Origin: a gamma proteobacterium HTCC2207
GTDB taxonomy: Bacteria > Pseudomonadota > Gammaproteobacteria > Pseudomonadales > Porticoccaceae
NCBI GenBank assembly: GCA_905182265.1
Contig: CAJJAO010000015.1
Span: forward strand, 1 to 64,000
Reading direction: 5' to 3'
DNA length: 64,000 nt
Each line of letters starts with the position of its first letter. Position 1 is the first letter of the stretch. The notes under the pieces are model-generated. The model saw nothing but the letters and a program-made list of their open reading frames with translations. It was not told the origin of the DNA and made no database searches. The position numbers and the translations under genes are program-made. Of the stretch, positions 59,202 through 64,000 are shown in pieces.

Positions 59202-60521
59202 TTATTTACGGCCAGCATTTTTAAGGTTGGCCTTCTTCATTAGCGAATCATATTGTTGAGACATTAGATGCGACTGCACTTGAGCCATAAAATCCATTGT
59301 CACAACAACCGCGATTAACAGTGACGTGCCACCTAGGTAGAACGGTACGTTAAAGTACACATTCAAGAACTGGGGCATCAAACAAATCAGGGTAATATAA
59401 ATACCACCAATCAATGTCAGACGCGTGGTCACACTGTCAATGTATTTGGCGGTCTGGTCACCAGGACGTATCCCAGGTAAATAAGCACCACCTTTTTTCA
59501 GGTTATCAGCCACTTCTTTAGGGTTATACATCAACGCCGTATAGAAGAAGCTGAAGAAAATAATCAAGGCACTGAACAGCAATACATATAAAGGCTGTCC
59601 TGGACCAATCAATAACGAAACATCTTGCAACCATGCCGGCGCGTTAACACCTGAGCCAAACCACTGACTAATAGAGGCTGGAAACAATAGTAAGCTACTG
59701 GCAAAAATAGCAGGGATAACACCGGCCATGTTCACTTTAAGCGGCAGATGCGATGTTTGAGCGTTATAGGCTTGACGGCCTTGACGCTGTGCGTAGTTAA
59801 CAGTCAAACGACGCTGACCACGCTCAATAAACACTACAAAGTAAACAACTGCTACAGCAATAATAAGTACTACGATCAACATCAGCGGGTTGAGATCACC
59901 CTGCCTTGCTGACTCTAATGCCTGACCAATCGCACCGGGGATACCGGCAACAATGCCCGCAAAGATCAACATGGAGATACCGTTGCCAATACCGCGCTCG
60001 GTAATCTGCTCACCTAACCACATAAGGAACACTGCCCCTGCGACTAGCGAAGATACAGCTACTGGCAAAAAGAACTCAAAACCTTCATAGGCCATGCCCT
60101 GGGCTCTGAAACCTACGGCCATTGCCATACCCTGAATAAGGGCCAAAATCACAGTACCGTAACGGGTGTACTGGTTAATCTTGCGACGACCACTGTCGCC
60201 TTCTTTCTTTAACTGCTCTAAAGCAGGCACTGTCGCTGACAGCAGCTGCATAATAATCGAGGCCGAAATATAAGGCATAACGCCTAGTGCCAAAATGCTC
60301 ATTCTCTCTAGCGCGCCGCCAGAGAACATATTGAACAGACCTAGATAAGTCCCTTGGTTCTGGGAAAACATATCGGCCAAACGGTCCGGATCAAAACCCG
60401 GAACCGGTATATGGGTACCAATGCGGTAGATAATAATCGCCGCAAACAAAAAGCGAAGACGAGCCCAAAGCTCGCCCAATCCCTTCTGGTTGCCTACCGG
60501 CATAGCACCTGGAGTAGCCAT
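59202..60521 (-). CDS. secY: Protein translocase subunit SecY
   Basis: SecY is the channel of the Sec translocon, with ten membrane segments. The 439-aa protein has [20 protein letters not shown] (about residues 36-55), the plug region [32 protein letters not shown], and the cytoplasmic loop [20 protein letters not shown], all typical. The start shares one nucleotide with the rplO stop (TAATG). Confidence 0.98.
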   Translation of the reverse strand: MATPGAMPVGNQKGLGELWARLRFLFAAIIIYRIGTHIPVPGFDPDRLADMFSQNQGTYLGLFNMFSGGALERMSILALGVMPYISASIIMQLLSATVPALEQLKKEGDSGRRKINQYTRYGTVILALIQGMAMAVGFRAQGMAYEGFEFFLPVAVSSLVAGAVFLMWLGEQITERGIGNGISMLIFAGIVAGIPGAIGQALESARQGDLNPLMLIVVLIIAVAVVYFVVFIERGQRRLTVNYAQRQGRQAYNAQTSHLPLKVNMAGVIPAIFASSLLLFPASISQWFGSGVNAPAWLQDVSLLIGPGQPLYVLLFSALIIFFSFFYTALMYNPKEVADNLKKGGAYLPGIRPGDQTAKYIDSVTTRLTLIGGIYITLICLMPQFLNVYFNVPFYLGGTSLLIAVVVTMDFMAQVQSHLMSQQYDSLMKKANLKNAGRK

Positions 60522-60961
60522 TAAGCTGTCTCTTCTACCTTACCGCCAGCTGCCACAATGGCTGCTGCAGCACCTTTACTAGCGCCGATACCCTGAAGAG
60601 TAACCGCTGTGGTTACTACACCAGAATCAAAAACTTTGGCTCTAGAAATGCTGTTGTTAATAAGACCAGCTGCACGGAGAGAATCAATAGTGATGATTCC
60701 GCCTTCAACTTTGTCCAACTCAGACAGACGAATCTCAGCAGTCACTGCCGCAAGACGTGAACTAAAGCCAAACTTAGGTAGACGCTTCTGCAAAGGCATC
60801 TGACCGCCTTCAAAACCTGGACGTATTGAACCGCCCGAGCGTGCTTTCTGACCTTTGTGACCACGGCCACCAGTCTTACCAATGCCACTGCCGATACCAC
60901 GACCGCAACGCTTGCCTTCTTTGATTCGACCCGGTGCCGGGCTAAGGGTGTTTAGACGCAT
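60521..60961 (-). CDS. rplO: 50S ribosomal protein L15
   Basis: L15 is a late 50S assembly protein. The start is the ATG at 60961, one nucleotide after the rpmD stop, giving the usual [11 protein letters not shown] opening (146 aa); an upstream in-frame ATG at 60976 overlaps rpmD. The Gly-rich N-terminal extension ([19 protein letters not shown]) and KRLPKFGF are family features. Confidence 0.97.
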   Translation of the reverse strand: MRLNTLSPAPGRIKEGKRCGRGIGSGIGKTGGRGHKGQKARSGGSIRPGFEGGQMPLQKRLPKFGFSSRLAAVTAEIRLSELDKVEGGIITIDSLRAAGLINNSISRAKVFDSGVVTTAVTLQGIGASKGAAAAIVAAGGKVEETA

Positions 60962-60962
60962 C

Positions 60963-61157
60963 TTAAGCTTCCTCAACCTGCAACATATAGTGAACTTTAT
61001 TGATCATGCCGCGAACTGATGGAGTATCTTCTACTTCCACAGTGTGGCCGATACGACGCAAACCTAGACCAGTCAGACAGGCTTTATGATTCTTTAACCG
61101 TCCAATTGAACTCTTAGTCTGAGTTACTTTTACTTTTTTCAATTTAGCTTTTGCCAT
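60963..61157 (-). CDS. rpmD: 50S ribosomal protein L30
   Basis: The 64-aa protein has the L30 ferredoxin-like core: [30 protein letters not shown]. Its N-terminal AKAKLKK is basic. It lies between rpsE and rplO in the spc operon, the standard position. Confidence 0.97.
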   Translation of the reverse strand: MAKAKLKKVKVTQTKSSIGRLKNHKACLTGLGLRRIGHTVEVEDTPSVRGMINKVHYMLQVEEA

Positions 61158-61196
61158 GATCCGTTTCCAATAACTGACGTGCTGTTAAGCCGTCAC

Positions 61197-61706
61197 TTAG
61201 TTCAGAATTTCTTCTACTGATAAACCACGTTTTGCTGCAACATCGTCCGGTGACTTCATATCTCGCAGCGCCTTAAAAGTCGCGCGAACTACGTTTACCG
61301 GGTTAGTTGAGCCGTAGCACTTTGCCAGTACATTTTGTACACCGGCCAATTCAAGCACAGAGCGCATTGCGCCACCGGCGATTACACCAGTACCTTCTGA
61401 GGCCGGCTGAATGTAAATCTTAGATGCAGCATGAATGCCTGTAGTCGGATACTGAATCGTTGTGCCATCTAGCGACACATCAATCATGTTACGACGAGCA
61501 GCTTCCATTGCTTTCTGGATAGCCATAGGCACTTCGCGAGCTTTACCGCGACCGAAGCCTACTTTTCCGTTACCGTCACCAACAACAGTCAGCGCAGTGA
61601 AAGCGAAGATACGTCCACCTTTAACCGTCTTTGCAACACGGTTAACTTGAACCAGCTTCTCCATCATGCCTTCAGCTGCAGAATCTTTGTGATCTGAATG
61701 AGCCAT
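61197..61706 (-). CDS. rpsE: 30S ribosomal protein S5
   Basis: S5 acts in decoding accuracy near the mRNA entry channel. The 169-aa protein has the dsRBD-like N-domain ([35 protein letters not shown]) and the C-terminal domain with [28 protein letters not shown] sequence. rplR ends 12 nt upstream; rpmD begins 39 nt downstream. Confidence 0.98.
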   Translation of the reverse strand: MAHSDHKDSAAEGMMEKLVQVNRVAKTVKGGRIFAFTALTVVGDGNGKVGFGRGKAREVPMAIQKAMEAARRNMIDVSLDGTTIQYPTTGIHAASKIYIQPASEGTGVIAGGAMRSVLELAGVQNVLAKCYGSTNPVNVVRATFKALRDMKSPDDVAAKRGLSVEEILN

Positions 61707-61718
61707 ATTGTCTACCTA

Positions 61719-62069
61719 TTAAAATTCGAGGCCGGCTTCACGCGCGGCGTCTGCCAGTGCTTTTACACGGCCGTGATATTTAAAACCGCTGCGATCAAAA
61801 GCAACTGCGGTTACGCCAGCAGCTACTGCACGTTCGGCAACTAACTTGCCAACTGCTGCTGCGGCATCAACATTGCCGGTGCTGCCACTGCGTAAATCTT
61901 TGTCTAATGTAGACGCGCTAGCCAAAACTCGATCACCCTCTGCAGCAATAACTTGCGCATAGATATGACGCGGAGTCCGGTTGATACACAAACGTGTAAC
62001 ACCCTGCTCGCGGATCTTCATACGTACGCGCTTTGCTCGGCGCTGACGTGAAACTTTTTTATCACTCAT
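61719..62069 (-). CDS. rplR: 50S ribosomal protein L18
   Basis: L18 binds 5S rRNA in the central protuberance. The 116-aa protein has a basic N-terminus ([14 protein letters not shown]) and the L18 core with [16 protein letters not shown] and [26 protein letters not shown]. Confidence 0.98.
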   Translation of the reverse strand: MSDKKVSRQRRAKRVRMKIREQGVTRLCINRTPRHIYAQVIAAEGDRVLASASTLDKDLRSGSTGNVDAAAAVGKLVAERAVAAGVTAVAFDRSGFKYHGRVKALADAAREAGLEF

Positions 62070-62081
62070 CGTTTTACCCTG

Positions 62082-62615
62082 TTACTTCTTCTTGGCTTCT
62101 TTACGTCTTACATATTCACCAGTGATGCGAACGCCCTTACCTTTGTAGGGCTCTGGTGGACGGAAGGCGCGAATTTCTGCTGCGGCCTGGCCCAGCTTCT
62201 GCTTATCCGAAGACTTCAATAAAACTTCAGTCTGACTAGGAGTCTCAGCGGTTACGCCAGCTGGTAGTGCGTACACTACCGGGTGGGAGAAACCCAGTGT
62301 CAGGTTGATGTTGCTACCCTGAACCTGCGCTCTGTAACCAACACCGACTAACTCTAACTTCTTCTCAAAGCCTTGCGAAACACCAGTCACCATATTGTTG
62401 ACCAATGATCTTGTAGTACCAGACATGGCGCGCGAAAACTGATCACCAGAGCGGGCAGCAAACCTAAGAACATTGTCTTCGTGTTTGATTTCCACCTTGG
62501 CATTGATCGGCATCGCCAATGTACCTTTTGAGCCCTTGATAGAAATCTCAGCTTCACTCAGTGTTACTTCAACACCTTTGGGCAGTTCTATTGGACTATT
62601 TGCAACTCTAGACAT
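62082..62615 (-). CDS. rplF: 50S ribosomal protein L6
   Basis: L6 sits near the factor-binding site of the 50S subunit. The 177-aa protein has two L6 repeats and the signature [24 protein letters not shown] C-terminus. It lies between rpsH and rplR. Confidence 0.98.
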   Translation of the reverse strand: MSRVANSPIELPKGVEVTLSEAEISIKGSKGTLAMPINAKVEIKHEDNVLRFAARSGDQFSRAMSGTTRSLVNNMVTGVSQGFEKKLELVGVGYRAQVQGSNINLTLGFSHPVVYALPAGVTAETPSQTEVLLKSSDKQKLGQAAAEIRAFRPPEPYKGKGVRITGEYVRRKEAKKK

Positions 62616-62627
62616 TTTTGTTTCCTA

Positions 62628-63020
62628 TCAGAATACGGTGCAGAGCACTTCGCCACCGATACCGGCAGCTCGAGCAGCGCGATCTGTCATCACACCTTTA
62701 CTGGTGGAGACAACTGCAATTCCAAGACCACTACGTACCTTAGGTAAATCGTTACTACCTACATACTTGCGTAAGCTTGGCTTGCTGATGCGCGTAATTT
62801 CTTCAATAACTGGCTGACCTTCAAAATACTTCAACGTGATAGTCAAGCTAGGCTTAACCTCTGCGCTGACGCTAAAGCCGCCAATATAACCTTCGTCTTG
62901 AAGCACCTGGGCAACTGAGGCCTTGAGCTTCGACGCAGGCATCGTTACTTCTGGGTGACTACGGTGATGCGCATTACGAATGCGTGTCAACATGTCTGAA
63001 ACTGGATCTTGCATACTCAT
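62628..63020 (-). CDS. rpsH: 30S ribosomal protein S8
   Basis: S8 is a central 16S rRNA binder and, in E. coli, the translational repressor of the spc operon through a site near rplE. The 130-aa protein has [16 protein letters not shown] and the C-terminal signature [27 protein letters not shown]. Confidence 0.98.
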   Translation of the reverse strand: MSMQDPVSDMLTRIRNAHHRSHPEVTMPASKLKASVAQVLQDEGYIGGFSVSAEVKPSLTITLKYFEGQPVIEEITRISKPSLRKYVGSNDLPKVRSGLGIAVVSTSKGVMTDRAARAAGIGGEVLCTVF

Positions 63021-63038
63021 ATCGTTTGGCTCCTCAAC

Positions 63039-63344
63039 TTACCAACTGGCTTTAACCAGTCCCGGAACTTCACCACGCATTGCTGATTCGCGTAGCTTGT
63101 TTCGGCACAGGCCAAACTTACTATAAACACCGTGAGGACGACCAGTAATTCTGCAGCGGTTACGCTGCCGAGCTGGACTCGCATCACGAGGTAGCTTTTG
63201 TAACTTCTGCTGCGCTTCCCAACGCTCTTCTTCGGAAGCCTCAACATTGTGAATTATACCCTTTAACTCTGCACGCTTTGCGGCGAACTTAGCTACTGTC
63301 TTGGTGCGCTTTAACTCGCGCTGAACCATCGATACTTTTGCCAT
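63039..63344 (-). CDS. rpsN: 30S ribosomal protein S14
   Basis: The 101-aa protein is the long form of S14 without the four zinc cysteines, as usual in gammaproteobacteria. The C-terminal [22 protein letters not shown] is the S14 signature. It lies between rplE and rpsH. Confidence 0.98.
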   Translation of the reverse strand: MAKVSMVQRELKRTKTVAKFAAKRAELKGIIHNVEASEEERWEAQQKLQKLPRDASPARQRNRCRITGRPHGVYSKFGLCRNKLRESAMRGEVPGLVKASW

Positions 63345-63356
63345 TTATCTACAACC

Positions 63357-63896
63357 TCAACTTTTCAGCGGGAAGTTAAAGGCACGTAGTAAAGCGCGGC
63401 CTTCATCATCGTTACGTGCAGTCGTGGTAATGGTAATGTCCATACCACGCAACTTATCAATCTTTTCGTAATCGATCTCAGGGAAGATGATCTGCTCGGT
63501 CACACCCATTGAGAAATTACCGCGGCCATCGAACTGCTTGGGGCTAATACCACGGAAGTCACGTATACGTGGAATAGCGATACCCACTAAACGCTCTAAA
63601 AACTCATACATGCGGTCGCTGCGCAAAGTCACCTTAGTGCCAATGGGCCAGCCCTGACGAACCTTAAAGCCTGCAATGGACTTGCGTGCATTGTTGATTA
63701 CTGGCTTCTGAGCCGCGATCAACGTCAAATCTGCTACTGCATTTTCCAGAGACTTCTTGTCACCAATCGCTTCACCAACACCCATATTCAGAGTGATCTT
63801 TGTAATGCGAGGAACTTCCATCACATTAGCAAGACCTAGCTCTTCTTTAAGCTTGGGTGCCAATTCGTTTTTATATACTTCTTTCAGCCTAGCCAT
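63357..63896 (-). CDS. rplE: 50S ribosomal protein L5
   Basis: L5 binds 5S rRNA and contacts P-site tRNA. The 179-aa protein has [20 protein letters not shown] and [18 protein letters not shown], with the C-terminal [20 protein letters not shown]. In E. coli the region around its start is the S8 target. Confidence 0.98.
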   Translation of the reverse strand: MARLKEVYKNELAPKLKEELGLANVMEVPRITKITLNMGVGEAIGDKKSLENAVADLTLIAAQKPVINNARKSIAGFKVRQGWPIGTKVTLRSDRMYEFLERLVGIAIPRIRDFRGISPKQFDGRGNFSMGVTEQIIFPEIDYEKIDKLRGMDITITTTARNDDEGRALLRAFNFPLKS

Positions 63897-63913
63897 TTCG
63901 ATTACCTGTTTAC

Positions 63914-64000
63914 TTAAGCGTCTACGGCTTCGCCGTTGGACTTAAAGATACGAATCTTCTTGTTATCTTCCTGAACCTTAAAGCCAACTCGATCTGCTTT
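63914..64000 (-). CDS. rplX: 50S ribosomal protein L24 (C-terminal part, cut by the window edge)
   Basis: The last 28 codons of a minus-strand gene run off the window end, reading [20 protein letters not shown] and then NGEAVDA before TAA. This is the L24 C-terminus, and it lies 17 nt before rplE, as expected in the spc operon. The N-terminal two-thirds lie beyond the window. Confidence 0.93.
   Translation of the reverse strand, partial: KADRVGFKVQEDNKKIRIFKSNGEAVDA

Overview
The window is about 64 kb of gene-dense bacterial chromosome of intermediate GC content. Gene content points to a marine gammaproteobacterium of the SAR92/Porticoccaceae (Cellvibrionales-like) type. This is inferred from the mixture of Pseudomonas-like clusters (ybeZ-ybeY-ybeX-lnt; leuS-lptE-holA; lptD-surA-pdxA-rsmA-apaG-apaH; murU-amgK), a GspAB-type secretion locus, and a halohydrin-dehalogenase-like gene. 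No tRNA, rRNA, insertion sequence, integrase or CRISPR array was seen, and no clear pseudogene.

Layout. 0.1-4.6 kb: ettA, a YdiI-like thioesterase, an unknown membrane protein, a free-methionine-sulfoxide reductase, a SPOR lipoprotein and a DUF4404 protein. 4.6-6.3 kb: a solitary ammonium transporter behind a well-formed sigma-54 promoter and an NtrC-type palindrome. 6.4-13.8 kb: a minus-strand vitamin B12 salvage operon led by a cobalamin riboswitch: btuB-like receptor, DUF71-type ATP pyrophosphatase, signal-less BtuF-like protein, cob(I)alamin adenosyltransferase, then permease, ATPase and periplasmic BtuF. 13.9-20.5 kb: an ABM-domain protein, radA, a GNAT acetyltransferase, a halohydrin-dehalogenase-type SDR, a protein with three DnaT-type domains, an overlapping lambda-P-like protein, and aceK.

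20.5-33.4 kb: a complete minus-strand type II secretion locus in the order E-F-G-H-I-J-K-L-M-C-D followed by gspA and gspB; gspN and the prepilin peptidase gspO are absent from the window. 33.6-44.9 kb: MAPEG, DUF1820, miaB, the ybeZ cluster, an exported peroxiredoxin, leuS, lptE and holA. 45-48.7 kb: a DASS transporter, then a translationally coupled amgK-murU-vanZ-DUF2007 cell-wall recycling set. 48.9-55.9 kb: lptD to apaH. 56-64 kb: the minus-strand alpha and spc ribosomal operons (rplQ back to a partial rplX), including a small GTG-start rpmJ.

The most interesting observations are: (i) a chromosomal pair of DnaT-like (domain triplicated) and phage-lambda-P-like replication proteins with an 86-nt gene overlap, a candidate helicase-loading system; (ii) an SDR that carries both diagnostic halohydrin dehalogenase motifs; (iii) short tandem duplications that copy the last codons and stop of several genes into the 3' flank (gspB, leuS, lnt, gspD), plus repeat-built disordered tails in other proteins; (iv) the NtrC/sigma-54 architecture of amt; and (v) the riboswitch-led B12 operon with a heptad-repeat tail on its DUF71 enzyme.
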